Source: Fomitopsis serialis
Taxonomy: Eukaryota; Basidiomycota; Agaricomycetes; Polyporales; Fomitopsidaceae
DNA: 64,000 bases
Reading direction: 5' to 3'
NCBI RefSeq assembly: GCF_022376445.1
Contig: NW_025954962.1
Span: forward strand, 992,001 to 1,056,000
The notes under the pieces were generated by a model that saw only the letters and a list, made by a program, of their open reading frames with translations, did not search any database and was not told where the DNA came from. Position 1 is the stretch's first letter; each line of letters begins with the position of its first letter. The translations under genes and the position numbers were made by a program. Below are positions 47,210 to 59,996 of this stretch, piece by piece.

Positions 47210-48804
47210 ATGTCTGCTCTGAGATGCGTTACACGAACCGCGCGAAGCCTCTCAGGACCTGCTGTGTCCCGAAGATTGGCAACAGTTGCGAGCGACAGTC
47301 CGATCACTTATACCTCGGAAGGCGCTGTCTCTATATCGTACCCCACTTTGGTGAACTCCCCTCTGTCATTGACTACTTCCATTGGTAAGTATTGCCTCGT
47401 ATGCGAAATTGAATCATCACGTATACATGGATGTCGAACAGCAAAGGCATTCGGCTCACAGCCAGACTGTCTGGGAATCGTGGTCGTCCGCGATCTTCCG
47501 TCAAGCTATGTTGTTGCGAGGGAAAGACTACTCAAGCTCGCCTATTGTTTCGCAAACCTCGACCACGAAGTAAGGGAGCATTATGCGGACCCGCGAAGTA
47601 AATACAGGTGCGTCTTAAGCTTGAGGTACCATCAGGTGTCATAATCTTCGTCCTGGAGTTCACAGTTTCGGGTGGTCGCATGGCAAGGTGAGAGAATATG
47701 CCACCTTACGGGACAGGTGAATCACGGTTCCGTTTCACGTAGGAGACCATGAATGGCAGACCCGGTGCGGCGAATAGCTAGACCTGTCACAGGCAAATCT
47801 CTGACGACCTTTTCTCGCTGCAGATACCCTAAAGGGATCGTACTACGCGAATCCAATTGTGGACACCCCTGATGTGACCGCAGGGCAGCGTGAGGCGTAC
47901 CCAGAGTACCATGGGACAAACATCTGTTAGTAACGTTCCAGTATGGGAGGATCTTGTCAGTGATATCGTCCGTGATGTAGGGCCTACCAACGATTTACAT
48001 GGATTAGAAGGCTTCGAGGATGCATTCAAGATTTTGGGCAGGTACGATATAATCATCACACCGCTGCCCGCGAACCTAACGCGGGACATGAGCACAGATT
48101 TGTGTTCAAGGTCGGCACAGAATTGGCGACCGCCTGTCAGCCCTTTGGTACGCATTCTCCCAGACCATCACCATCACATGTGCCTCTAACGTGTCGACAG
48201 CCTCCTCACACCTCACGGATACCTCTGTCTCGTTGGCGGATCTCATTAGAACCTCACAGACAACTAAGGCCCGCCTACTGCACTACTTCGCACCCTCTTC
48301 AGATGCTGCGCTTCCCGCAGAAGATGAGCCCATCGACAGTTGGTGTGGATTCCACATCGATCATTCTCTTCTCACAGGACTATGCTCGGCGAGTAGTCTC
48401 CGTGAGTCCTATCATGTCCCGCTGCTTACTCATCGAAACAGGCGATGTTCGTTCGTCCAGGTCCAGCAGGGAAACCTGTCATCATACAGAGCCCTTCTCC
48501 GACATCGGGTCTTTACATCAGGACTCGCGGAGGCGACCTGACCAAGGTTTCCATCCCCTCGGATTGCCTCGCTTTCCAAACCGGTGAGGCCCTAGAGCTT
48601 GCCACGGCAGGCAGTCTGCGCGCGACGCCACATTGCGTCCGCGTTGGCGCAGGTGCGGGTACGGATAGTGTCTCCCGCGAGACGTTTGCGCTCTTCATGC
48701 AACCAGACACGAACCAGCGGATTGCGGCCTCGGAGACCTTCGGCCAATTCAGCAAGCGCGTATTCGAACGGCATTACGGGCAGGAAGCTGCTGCACAACA
48801 ATGA
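47210..48804 (+). CDS. 2-oxoglutarate/Fe(II)-dependent oxygenase-like protein (clavaminate/IPNS-like fold)
   Basis: Probable non-haem iron oxygenase; substrate unknown. The N-terminus MSALRCVTRTARSLSG then SRRLATVAS resembles a mitochondrial presequence. Landmarks: VSISYPTLVNSPLSLTTSI, CLGIVVVRDLP, RERLLKLAYCFANL (DIOX_N-like region), FGWSHGKETMNGRPDTLKGS, YYANPIVDTPDV and YPEYHGTNIWP. Catalytic region: GFHIDHSLLTGL (HxD metal ligands), LYIRTRGGDLTKVSIP, FQTGEALELATAGSLRATPHCVRV (distal His) and SRETFALFMQP (Arg for 2-oxoglutarate). Ends EAAAQQ at 48804. About seven short introns, all frame-consistent, for example 47685-47731 and that ending at about 47977. Family assignment rests on the HxD...H...R pattern and fungal homologues known by recall. 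Confidence 0.8.
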
Positions 48805-48995
48805 TCGCTGGAGAAGAAGGGGTTCGGTATTATGGGTTCTATGCTACATCGTTATCGTCATGGGGTTACTTGTAGGTATGGCATTGAAACAAAGCAAGCA
48901 GTTAGTCGCTGTAGCGTAAGTGTACATGCTGGTCAACGCAGATGTGATTCTACACACAGATCCTTCGGGGAAGACAGATACAAAGTAAGTATGGC

Positions 48996-51900
48996 TCACT
49001 CCTGATCAGATATGACGCTCCAGTCACTCGGGGCATCGTGTGCGGAGCTGACAGAGCTGCTGCCCGATCGCGCACCAGAATACACCGGAGAGGGTAGAGA
49101 TGGACGAAGGTCACGAATTGTGGCGTGCTCAGCGTCCAAGCCATCATCGTGCAGGTCCTCCGCGGCAGCGCTTTTGACAAGCGACCTAGCGTATTCGAGA
49201 TCACGGTAAATGGCTTCTATGGCTGTTCCCACACCGTCCTCCTACAACCCGGTGAGTACCTGAAAACCAAGACGTTTCAATGTACTTACCGCCCGTATCT
49301 TCTCTCCGACGGCTCTAGCACGAGTGATCTGCTTCTGATCGGTGGTCGCGGTGACGAAGGCCTGAGTTAGACTTTCTACGGTCAATTTGCGAACGGCCGA
49401 GCCGATTCCAAGGGCCTCCACTCTATCAGCCCAGAAGAATTGGTCTCCAAAGAATGGCTTGATAATCGTAGGAATGCCGCCTGTGTTAATTTGTGAACAT
49501 TGAGTACCTCCGGAGCAGTGCGACCAACATACCTCGTAGACTAGCTCCAGTTGTCCCAGCACCACCGTGATGACATGCCGCGTCTACACGTTGGAATAGC
49601 CAGTCATGCGGAATAGACGCAATGGAATAGATCTGCTTTGGTAACGGCTCCTCGGGTTCTGTAACGTCCGAGGCATCCTTCACAAGCCGGTCTGACCAAC
49701 CCTTCGAGAGGATGGCATAGACACCGCTTCGAACCACAGCCTCAATCACGCAACGGGTCATAGACTTTGGATCCGACACGACGATACTGCCGAAGCCGAT
49801 GTAGACAACTTTCTTCTGAGCTTTGCGTGCGGAGTCGAGGAACTCGATGAGATCAGGTGGAGGCGACCATTTCTTGGAGCTAACGTCCGCGTCGTTCAGG
49901 AACCAGTAGCCTGTAACGTGGATCCACTCTGGCCAGTCGAGAGGCGGCGGAACGATGACAGGACTAAAGTTATATAGGAAGGGGATCTTGTGCGGCTCCA
50001 TCCTGTCGAGGCTTGTGCTGCCGAGACCGAGAGTGTTTCGTCTCCAGCGGTTTATCTGACCCGCGGTCGCCCGCCAGAAGACTTGATCAAACAGCACATA
50101 TGACTGACGGACATCGCTGTTAGCATGTATAGAAGAATTCCTAGAGTAAATTTATGTACCATGTAGTTGTAGTTGCCTCCCATCTGCACGCAAGTCAGTG
50201 AATGTATGTTATGGTAAGAATACCTCACAGACCTTATGTTCAGGCACGGCAAACGCATGCGGGTACGCTCTACAATGTCAGGCCCGTTAGGACCATATAA
50301 TATATCCACTCCAATGAGCGAACCTACCTTGTGCGACTCCATGTCATGGTGAAGGCGCGGAAATACGGTACGCCAAGTGCCTCTGCTATGTGGTAGCCAC
50401 TCATCGCACTGGGACTTTCGATGAGGACGTCCGTCCCTTGACACGCTTCCCATGAGGTCTTGAGTAAGTCATCGACCCACCCGCGAAACTGAAAACCACT
50501 TAGTACAAGAGCATTTGCGCGCATGATGTGCTAACCTTAAGCATGCCTTCCTTTAGGAACGCAACAGTAAACGTCCCATTCTCTACGCAGATCCGCATGA
50601 GTTCTGCCGGATCACCGCCAACGTAACCGAACTCAATCCCATGCTGACAAGGCATTGTTTCATCAGATCTTGTCGGACCACGGAAGTGAATGACATACAG
50701 CTTCAATCCAATCCTTGAACTCTCCGTGAGTCGCAATTCGGCATCGATGACCATCTTTCATGAGGCCCTGAGCCAATGCGATGTACGGTTGGACATCTCC
50801 TCGAGAGCCAATGGTCAAGAATGTGAAATGCAGCGATTTATCAGGCTTGAATGTGAGGAATGTAGAGGACGCGGAGTTGAACATGACTGCAGGGAGCGAT
50901 TCTGACATAGTTGCTTCGTGCAAAGCCCTCTTTGTAACGATATCCGAGGGTTGCCGGGGACCAGCTTCATCCAGAATGAGCCTATCGTGGCATTCCGATG
51001 TCGATCCATGGGTGTCGGCGCTGGGGGATCTACGCCTTTCGTCCTCCATCTGCCGTTCAAGGAGGGAGGCGAAGGCTGCGCGACGCTCCTCGTCGCTAAA
51101 CTCGAAGAACAGTTCTTCATGCCCCCTGACGATGATTACCAGACCGTAGTGACCGAAGTGGAACGCCCTAGACATCTCCGTGGATAGGATGTCTCGTATG
51201 GGAAGGACCATCTGGTAGCTGTCAAGTACAGTTCGTGCACATGATAGATATGACTGACCCTTGTTCGCGTGGTTAACGGTCCACTGCTCTTGAAGCAAAA
51301 GAAATCAGTGGACACGTACAAGCGTCCATAGACAGGAAGCAGGCGGTAAACATATCCCGGAAAGACTGCAGAATATATGTGAGCAAACGGATTGAGAAGC
51401 GCTGTGCGACGCACCACCAAGCAATGTCTCCTTCTCATCAAATGCGAACGTAGATCGGAACTTCTCGATACTCTCATCGTCGAGCATCGTTGTAGGTGCT
51501 TCCAATACGCTGAAGTAACCGAAGTCATTCGGACCGCTGCTGCTCGTAGACATACGACTACCAGTGCCAGTGTTTGACGAGATGACCTCCGAGACGCCCT
51601 CACCCTCAGGTGCGCTGTGAGGTTCACCCAACCTAATGCCTAGGGCACTTGTGAATGCTCGTCGCGAGGGTATCGTTGGCATCCTCAGCCACGAAGGCAC
51701 GCCAACCGTCCACGAGCCACCATCCTTGGATGGCGTAGTTATGATTTCTGACATTGCGGGCGAAGAGGAAGGTGAGGGAGGATACGTATGAAGTGCCGGA
51801 TTAGGCGGAGATGAGGAACTACCTTCAGGAGGCGGCGGTGGGCCTCGGTCTTCGATCAGGGTGCTCGACGTAGGGGACGCGGTGACCGCCATGAAGGTCG

Positions 51901-54186
51901 ACGAGCCTCTCTTGGTGACATGAGTGTAGTCTTCACCATCATCCCGTTCAGGAGACGTAGCTCGACCAAGAGCAGTCGTACGGACACGTGGTAGCGATTC
52001 CTGCAAGGGACGCAGTAGAGAAGGTATCCTGAAGCCAGACGGCGACTTCGGCAGCTGATCCATAGGCGGCGCGCTTTGTGTGCGGGAAGCTATTGGAGGC
52101 GGTGTAGTGGGTTTGCAGACGGTCGTGTCGATGACAGAAGGGACATGCGAGTCGGTGGGGATCCCTCTAGACGCACGCACAACGTCGCGGATCTGCTCAA
52201 GGGCTGCTGGAAGGTCCCGGAAATAGGCAAAGAAGTAAGAGTCCGTCAACGACGGGTGATCCTTGTCCATGACCTTGATCTCGATAGTCTCGCTGAAATC
52301 TATCGCCGACGACTTCTCAACGTCCGCGATGGCTGAGTAGGGTATCGCAATCTTGACGAGGGGTAAGGCTCTACCCAGCTATATAGTCTCTGGTGCGTAC
52401 CTTGACGCTGTCGCCCATATTTTGCGCCCTGAACATAACTTTGCGAATAGCTTTGATCCATTCGTCTCGACTCGGCGCAGAATCAGCGGATAACCGGATG
52501 GTCTTCTGATTCGTTCGAAGGCGTATCTCCCTCTCATACAGTGGTTCACATGTAATCGCATAACGCAGGTCTACGATGCCGTGTGGGAAGTAAGGATCCT
52601 ATGAAAAGGTTAATCATTGCCAATGCCGTTGGAGACATTGGACATGCCGATGGTGACTGGTACCAGGAGAGGGCGTCATTCTTCAAGACAAACCAATGGC
52701 GTATCCAGCGTTTGGTACGTTGTGCTCTCTTGGACATTGAGCCAGACTTCAGGACTTGGTCCTACAACATGTGTTCAGGTATACTCAGGTAAATAGGCAA
52801 GTCTGCGTATACCTCTTTCGAAGGCATGTGTGCGAAGAAGCACATATATGAGTCAGTGAGGTACATATACCCCTGCAACACTGATCACGGCAGATGCTCA
52901 GACCCAAAGTTCCGAAGAAAATGCATGGCTGCGTACGAATTGACCGCAGTAGCCAACATGGCATCTCTGGGAAGCGTGCGGTTGGTAACGTGTAGCCTTG
53001 AAAACAGAAGATCATATACCTGCAACAACTTCTTGAATGCCCTGCAACTCGAAAATGTCTCTGAGCTTCTCAGCTAGTCGCGACCTGCGCTGAATCTTGA
53101 CCGTGCCCATGCTTCCGGAGCGAGTAGGCGGATGTCTATGAGTCCCACGGACTGATTGATGAATCGAAGTGGGCGAATCTGAGGGTCCAGGCTGACTGTC
53201 GCTGTACGACACGTCTTGTGTGTCATCCGGCGGCTCAAAGTCGTCTTGCAGTTCTTCGTCTGATATCACAGTCTCTTCCAGGCGCGGCGTCTCCTCCCTG
53301 TCACTCACAGGATCAAGTTCTGGACTCTTGGATCGAGAGAAAAGCGTAGGCAACTTGCCGCGCTTGGAGCGCGCGAGCGGACGGTATATTGTATGGATCG
53401 AGGAGGCTAGATGGTTGCCTGGAGTCCCGTCTGTAGCTGTTACGCAGGACATAATAGGGAGATGCTCACCACGCCGGTCATCATCCTCGTCACTGGATGT
53501 ATCTGTGGGTGTGTCACCCTGAGGAGTTCCGTCATCATCATCTTGATATTCTGCCCATGGCATTGCTTGCAAAGCCTGTATCAGGGTCTGCGTCCCAGCG
53601 TGCATCTAAGGAGTGTGGATGAAGTCAAGAGTACACGTTCAGCAAGTCAGAACGTACGGATTGATTGCCTCGGAAGAGCCGCTGCAAATCAGAACGCCTT
53701 GGTACTAGTGGGGGCGACCGTGGAGTGACAAACGGTGAATCATCATCTCGCACGCGAGAGGTTACTGTGCGGTAGATCTGCCGCGCCGCAGACGAGGAGG
53801 GCAATTTTGCGCGGCTTGCCGAGCTGAGGTCCTGCGAATGCGTGGTCGCAGCCTCTCCTGTGCGTCAGTGAGCGTAATTCAAAATCGCACTTTGATTGGA
53901 GTTAACCTTCACTGCTGCCGTCATCTGTGAATGAAGCCTTCTCCTTTCCCTTGACGCGGCTCCTGAGACCCATGAGACGGCTCGGCGGACTCTGCGCAGG
54001 TAATGTGGGCTGACTCTGAGACAGCTGCGACTTTTTTCCAGTCGAGGATCTGCTTCGTCCAAGCCTGTCGACAGTCCGCTCCAATGCACGCTGCATGAGA
54101 GGCCTTCTTGACTCCGAAGCATGCTGCTCTGTAGATGACCCAGTAACTGGGGGCAGATCCTCCGTAGTGTCTCGTTGGTCGGCCAT
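48996..54186 (-). CDS. Sterol 3-beta-glucosyltransferase (Atg26/UGT51 type)
   Basis: Adds glucose from UDP-glucose to ergosterol-type sterols at membranes; homologues act in pexophagy in some fungi. Start ATG 54186 ([16 protein letters not shown]). Low-complexity N-terminus, then a GRAM-like segment ([20 protein letters not shown]) and a PH domain ([19 protein letters not shown] ... [22 protein letters not shown]). A Ser/Pro-rich linker leads to a second GRAM domain ([41 protein letters not shown]). The GT28-type N-domain has [20 protein letters not shown]. The C-terminal UDP-glucose/sterol half has [43 protein letters not shown] and [14 protein letters not shown]. The tail ends SVISDQE. About 1,500 residues and full domain set. 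Splicing of the PH-domain exon near 52640 is unsure. Confidence 0.92.
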
Positions 54187-54503
54187 GGACGCGCGGTGTG
54201 AACAACGAAGTAGAATTGGTTCTGAACGTTAGAGAAAGAGGTGTGCGGTTGCCATCGAGGAAGGAGGCGGACGAGTACGTACGTCTGCGTTCATCCGAGT
54301 GTGGTCGAGGTGCCCTGCCTTCTCGAAAGGGCAAGACCGGGGTAATCGCACGTGCTGGAACTGGGCGATCAGAAAACGTGCCACAAGCGTGTCGGTCTCG
54401 CGTCTGGCGCGTCTGCGCATCCGGTTCGCTTTTGTTGCGGGCAGCACCAGGACTGGCTTCCTTCCCCCCTTCACCTGCTTGCAGGCACTGCCGTCCCGGA
54501 ATC
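54187..54503. promoter_or_regulatory. Divergent promoter between sterol glucosyltransferase and SUR7-family genes
   Basis: 317 bp separate the two start codons, so both promoters are here. No TATA box stands out; the region is moderately GC-rich with open frames that are probably incidental. Confidence 0.5.
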
Positions 54504-55620
54504 ATGCAGCTCCGCGGAGAGATGTGCATCGGCTCTGCCACACTCTTATCGTGCGTGGTCGCCCCATCTTTACTCTCCGAGGCCGCGCTGTTGACTACTG
54601 ACGTGCCAGATTGACGGCGCTGCTATGCCTCATTTTCATGCATGTAAGCATCTTGCCCATCGAGTATGTAGTGCATGCTGACATTGCATGACAAGGTCGG
54701 ACAAATCAACACGTCTTCCGTCCCCAGAGGCATAGCTATGGTGAATCATAAGGCATTTCGTTCGGGTTTGCATCGCAGTTGACCGACATGGCCTGCAGAT
54801 CAGAGTTAACATGTCTGGCTATGGGTAATGTGCTCCCACATATGTGTACCGTCTGCATACCCATGGCACTTCACAGAGATGGGCTATACGCGGCTCTCAG
54901 CGATCCCATTGAAGGCTTATACACGGCCAACGCTTCGGCACCACTCCAGCAGCGGGCAGGGTTGCGCAACCATTACGATTGGGGGTTGTATGGCTACTGT
55001 GCCTACGTCAACTCGTCGGCCGGCACCTGTTCCAATATGACCGCAGCGAACCGGTTCCAACCGTACGAAGTCATCACTTCGGACATGCTCGGGAATTACT
55101 CGAGTTTCACGGACTACATCATAACGTCCAGCACGTTCATAGATTCTCCTTACCTGGGGAACTTCACGAATGGGGCATATTACGTGCTCCTGCTTGGTAC
55201 CATTTGCGCCGCGTTAGCGTTAATATGGTGGGTCTCGTCTGCCCTGTGCCCCGACTATTCGCCAAGCTTATTCATCACTCTGCTCTAAGTGGCATGCTAA
55301 AACACCCTCTTGCCTTCCTCGTTTCGACCGCCTTTGCTATCATTGGTAGCGCATTTCTTCTCATTGGGGCGGCCATTTGGACTGTCATCATCAAGAAGGC
55401 CGAGTCGATCAATGGGTTCATGGTTGGCAATGCGTCAGATCCCACACCTCTAGGTATCACAGTCTCTATGGGTAATGCGATATACCTCGCATGGGCAGCA
55501 TTCGCGACTCTACTCGCTTCCATCATACCTTATATGATCAGGTACGCTAGACATAATTTTTACGCAATCTTCAAAGAATTAACGGCTTATCCAATTAGCT
55601 GTTGCACTTTCCGCGGCTGA
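54504..55620 (+). CDS. SUR7/PalI-family four-span plasma-membrane protein
   Basis: Eisosome/MCC-type membrane protein family. Exon 1 from ATG 54504 (MQLRGEMCIGSATLLS) is spliced at GTGCGTGG (about 54550) onto LTALLCLIFMH, completing TM1; the next exon reads VGQINTSSVPRGIAMVNH. The large extracellular loop has GLYTANASAPLQQRAGLRNH, YDWGLYGYCAYVN, two or three NxS/T sites and the family's W/Y-GxxxC pattern. TM2 AYYVLLLGTICAALALI is spliced (intron from GTGGGTCTC, about 55227) to HPLAFLVSTAFAIIGSAFLL (TM3); TM4 is AIYLAWAAFATLLASIIPYMI. The short tail SCCTFRG ends at 55620 and holds a Cys pair that could be palmitoylated. Role in membrane organisation is inferred from the family. Confidence 0.85.
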
Positions 55621-55908
55621 ACCCTACGTGCTTGCGAGACCACTATCCTCTGAATCGAAAACAAGCGAGCAACGCGGAGGCATCATCTACACTGCTGCAT
55701 GTACCGAAGTTTTCTTACGACACGGGACGCCTACATACGAATGAAGTAACTTGTATTTATATCTAATGCCGTGGACAACAAAATGTCGTTGATGCTGGAT
55801 TTTCATCTTCACATTGGTATACGTGGGCTGTAAGGCGTCACGCCAGGCTTGTGCAATGATCAGTGCAACTGGCAAGGAAAAGTGCGTGTCGACAAGAACC
55901 AAAACACT

Positions 55909-56001
55909 AGCCCACCGCGAGGGTCGAACTCGCAGCCTTCAGATTGCCTGCCTACAGACATTGTAAGAGTCTGACGCTCTATCCGATTGAGCTAGGCGGG
56001 C
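55909..56001 (-). tRNA. tRNA-Lys(CTT) with a 19-nt intron
   Basis: On the minus strand: acceptor GCCCGCC (56001-55995) pairs with GGTGGGC (55916-55910), one G-T pair. D-arm GCTCAATCGGATAGAGC. Anticodon stem TCAGA/TCTGA with loop C-T-CTT-A; anticodon at 55967-55965, so Lys AAG codons. Intron 55963-55945 at the canonical place after base 37. T-arm GCGAG-TTCGACC-CTCGC. Discriminator base T, as in yeast tRNA-Lys(CTT). A TTTT stop follows on the minus strand near 55904. Confidence 0.93.
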
Positions 56002-57341
56002 AACAATAATTACGTTAATTGGTCATCCAATATCAGTTTGTGGTCCAAACAAACTTCATGGATATAATGATGGAGCATAACTTACCAACATGCAATCATC
56101 ACGGAAGTAAAATGCTACCCGCACGTACTGCACTAGTTGCACAGGTATATCTCTACAAAAGCGAAAATAGCTCGCCCTGCAGCCCCAACGCCTGCCGGAA
56201 CAATCCGCTGTAAGTTAAGTAACTTGACATTTTTGTGCAAGTCGGAAGCGCTCGCGCGCATGGAGAGTGGCTAGGATCCTCCTCCAGTGACTACGACGTA
56301 AAAGCTTGCATCTATGAAATTCTGTGATCCAGCCTGCAGCTGCACCACTGAAACCGCGACTGCATGACTTGTGCTCGTCCTCGAGTGAACTGTGGCTGTG
56401 CAACCACCTTGCGAAATCACTACTTCCTTTTCGAGCGGTCCCGGGGAACGTAAATCTAGTCGGAATGTCCTCAGTCCATCTTTCCCGGTGACTTGACGCC
56501 CACTGAGCGATCTTACTCATGTGGAGAGATCTCAAGCGGAGCGGACGGACGCAGCTTATGATAATTAATGCCGCACAGATATATTAAGGGTAAGCACGGC
56601 GTGCCTGTCGGAGTGCATTATAGCAAGGCACCGAGGCCCCGATCCGGTGCCCAAGGACCTTGGGATGAACGTTAGCCATGCGCGTAAGCTTTGGTATCGT
56701 TGTTCCGTAGTACAAGTCAGGGCAATTTTGCTGAAGCTTCCTCCGACCGGTGTGGACGTCAGTACGGCTGCCTGCAAGATCCCGGGCCAGATACCCTTAG
56801 CCAGTTTAACACCGCGTGTACTTCGTGGGGACAAGGACGTTGACGAAGACGGACGACGTTGTCTAGGCCATCGCCGCCGACCCCTGGACGCACCTGAGAT
56901 CCAATTATGCGCCCACTTGTCCTTAATAACACCCTCGGCTAAGTATTTCAATGGGATACGGAGGCCCGGCTATCGTCCGACAAACGCGACGTGCAGCATG
57001 ATCATGCATTGATGGTATATTGTGCGCCTTCGAGTCCATGAACATTTCTCAAGAGACCAGATACGACGCGAGTAACCGATGAGGGCACCTATCGACATGG
57101 ACGACAGATGGTGGAGACACAGTTGCAGAAGGGCAATTAGTGATTGAAGTCAGCAGTTCGGGTAACAAATCGGCTACACTACAACGCGAATTGTGAATGG
57201 GGTCTCGGAAATAATAGGTATCAGTCGTTCAAAATGTCCACAGGACACAAGGCTGTACCAGTAAACTATCTATTGCGGAGTCGACAAGAGTCGAAGACGA
57301 AGCCTCGACGATCATTTGGATGGTTCGGCGATCGTCCAAGG
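56002..57341. other. 1.3-kb intergenic stretch, nothing recognised
   Basis: Between tRNA-Lys and the 3' end of the first chitin deacetylase. Both strands have only short or unsupported frames (the longest, 56565-56951 minus, has no motif). No repeat or RNA motif seen. Confidence 0.5.
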
Positions 57342-58990
57342 CTAGAGCATGAATGCAGCCATACCCGCCATAACGCTAACGGCCGCCGTAATGAGGCCCG
57401 AGCTAAGAGCGGAGGTGCCTACGGCACCGCTGGTAGATGCACCCGATGCAGTGCCGTTAGAGGACCCCGAAGGATCCGCGTCAGTCGTGACGTTGCCTCC
57501 GAGAACGACTGTAGAGCAGCCTGAGCAAAGCAACAACGATTGTGACATTTTACTCACCAGCCGGAAGGGTATTGGTAGAGTTATCATTGGTCTCCAAGTA
57601 CGCGTTCGACATAGGCATGTCCGAACACGTGATGACGGGGGTGATGTTGTACGCAGGCTGGTGGGCAAGAGCCTCCGGGAGAATGTAACCAACCGCGATA
57701 TCGACAGTCTGCTGGAAGAGATCATGCTCGAGGACGATAAAACCAGTATCGATCTGCGTCGAGTTGTTCATGATCGCGTCCCAAGAGTCCAGCACCTGCA
57801 CGGGGTTGGCCATGCCACTAGCGAGATCGTAGTCTGCAGGGAACGTGAGCACGTCAAACGCATGGACAGCAGCGTAACTGACCAAGCGTGTCGAAAGTCT
57901 GGGTAGCGCTGATACGCGTCCACATGACAGGGAATAAGTTCATGGCCATACCAATCGCACGAACACGGTCATCAATGTCACCGTACGGCGGACGCCAGTA
58001 GATCGGGGTCACACCCAGTACATCTTTGATGACCTTCTTCGACCATCCCAGTTCAGCGATGACCTGCTCGTTTGTCATCGTCGTCATGTACGGGTGACTC
58101 CAGGTATGCACGGCGATCTGGTGCCCCTGGACGTACTCGGCCTGTAGCATAGCAGGACGCGAAATAGCACGGGAGCCGACGACGAAGAACGTCCCCTTGA
58201 TTGCATGCTGGTCGAGGTAGTTCATCAGGTCGGTTGTGTACGGAGACGGGCCGTCGTCGTACGTCAACCCCCACGTATCCTTCGTCGGGCAGGTCGTGAC
58301 ATCATAGTCACGCTCGCAACCACCGCACGTCCACCAGCACCGGCTAGAGTTAGCTGCAGCCTGAGTGTTGTTGGCGCAGCCACCAGGATTGGTGGGAGCG
58401 AAATCGGGGATAGGGACGCCCGAGTTCTGCACCTCCTGGATCCACTGCTTGACCTCGTCAGAGTCCAAGGGCGGGGTCTTGTCGAGCGCTGGGTAGTTCG
58501 CCGGCTTTAAGGCCGCCCCTGCAAAATCTGTTTAGCACTATCGACGAAATATGCAGATATCAGCACGTACAGTTCGGGATGGGAGGCGCGCCTGGGATGT
58601 CGCTGGGCACGGTACCGGCAGTGTACGTGGTCGTCATGGCATAGGTGGTCTGCGTGGCGCACCCTGAGTGATAGACGAGTAAGGGACAGCCGTTGGGTTG
58701 GTGGAAGCCAGGGAGAAAGTGATCGTGCCGAAGCCTGACGACGCCTTCGCAGGTGTAGCAGCAGCGCTGCCTGGGGGCGCTGCAGAAGAACCTGAAGCGG
58801 CAGAGGACGCAGCTGAGGACGCAGCTGAGGATGCGGTGGAGGCAGGCGCAGACGCGGATGCAGACGCAGACGCAGTACTGGCGGCCGAGACGGAGGCCGT
58901 GCTGTCACGAACATGGTGCCGCACGCCAGCGCGACCGTGAGCAGAGGCGAGCACGGGGAGGGCGAGGGCGGAGACGAGGGCGAACCGCAT
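57342..58990 (-). CDS. Chitin deacetylase, carbohydrate esterase family 4, GPI-type (copy 1)
   Basis: Removes acetyl groups from cell-wall chitin to give chitosan. Start ATG 58990 with signal peptide MRFALVSALALPVLASAHG. Then a 60-residue Ala/Ser-rich stretch and ITFSLASTNPTAVPYSSI. The Cys-rich region reads CWWTCGGCERDYDVTTCP. NodB domain: motif 1 TYDDGPS (second Asp and metal site), motif 2 HTWSHP (metal His pair), motif 3 WRPPYGD (catalytic region), MWTRIS and DTGFIVLEHDL (motif 5-like). The C-terminus is Ser/Gly-rich with the hydrophobic end LITAAVSVMAGMAAFML, a GPI-anchor signal. Downstream of, and in the same orientation as, a paralogue about 1 kb upstream. All NodB residues are present, so activity is expected. 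Confidence 0.93.
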
Positions 58991-59996
58991 TGTGGGCGTG
59001 GGCGTAAAGACAGTAAGGAGCAAAGGACTGAGGAGGCCGTCGACGACGGCGGCCGGATAGAACTGGCGACGAGTGTCGAAAAGGAGGAGGGGATGAGAAT
59101 CACATCAGCCACAGCGCCCCCGTAAAAAGGCGGCGGAGATCCAATCCGCGAGGGCCGCCCTTGGCGATGCCGCCGCCGAGTCTGCCGCGCCGGCTGCCGC
59201 CCTCCTGCTGCCACCAGATACGCCCGGCTCTCTACATCATCCGCGCGAATCATACTCGGCTCCATGTCGCAAATGCAACGCGACGGCGACGCTGCCGATG
59301 CGACAGCGATCCACCTCTTCCACAGTCTGGCAGTCCTGAATTTGGCTGGAACACTGCGTACCGTTAGCAACATCCACCACAGTCGCCTGGTTCGTACATC
59401 GCCTTGACAGCATCAACTTCATCACAGCGATCACGCACCCGCCGCCCACGCGACGCGACGATACTTACCACCGTCTCACGCGCCGCATCGGCCAATGTTC
59501 GGAAGGGAAATCCATGCCACCATCTTTGGAAGGTGTTGAGGAACCCGACGCGCCTTGGACGTCCGCCGCGGCGACTCGGGGCCACGCACAGGCAACGTTC
59601 CTGCGTACGCGGGCTTGTCGCAAGGCTCGGCGCGCAATGTCGGCGGGTCCTCAGTCGTAATCTGCAGCGTTGCACAGGGATCAGAAAAAAGACACCGATG
59701 GATCCATAAATAGAGATCGCGTACGACGAATCGGAAGGACGTCCTCGCTGTCCACCGATGTGTGTGAATGGTATAAATTCTCGTCCTTGCGGAACGGGTA
59801 TGTGTACTCATAAGATGTCCATGCGAACATAACAACTCAAGCTGTATTACCGGTAGTCCGACGGTGCAAACGTAGGCTACAGAGAATGACACGGGCGTCG
59901 AAAACCCTGACCGATTGGTGTTCAAGCAGAACACAATTAGCGAAGCCCCCCGTCAGGAGGCGTTCGGACGAAATACATACGTGCTGGGAACCGCCG
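58991..59996. other. Intergenic stretch between the two chitin deacetylases
   Basis: About 1 kb: promoter of copy 1 and 3' UTR of copy 2 (same strand). Frames on both strands are GC-rich and unsupported. No TATA box seen close to 58990. Confidence 0.45.
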
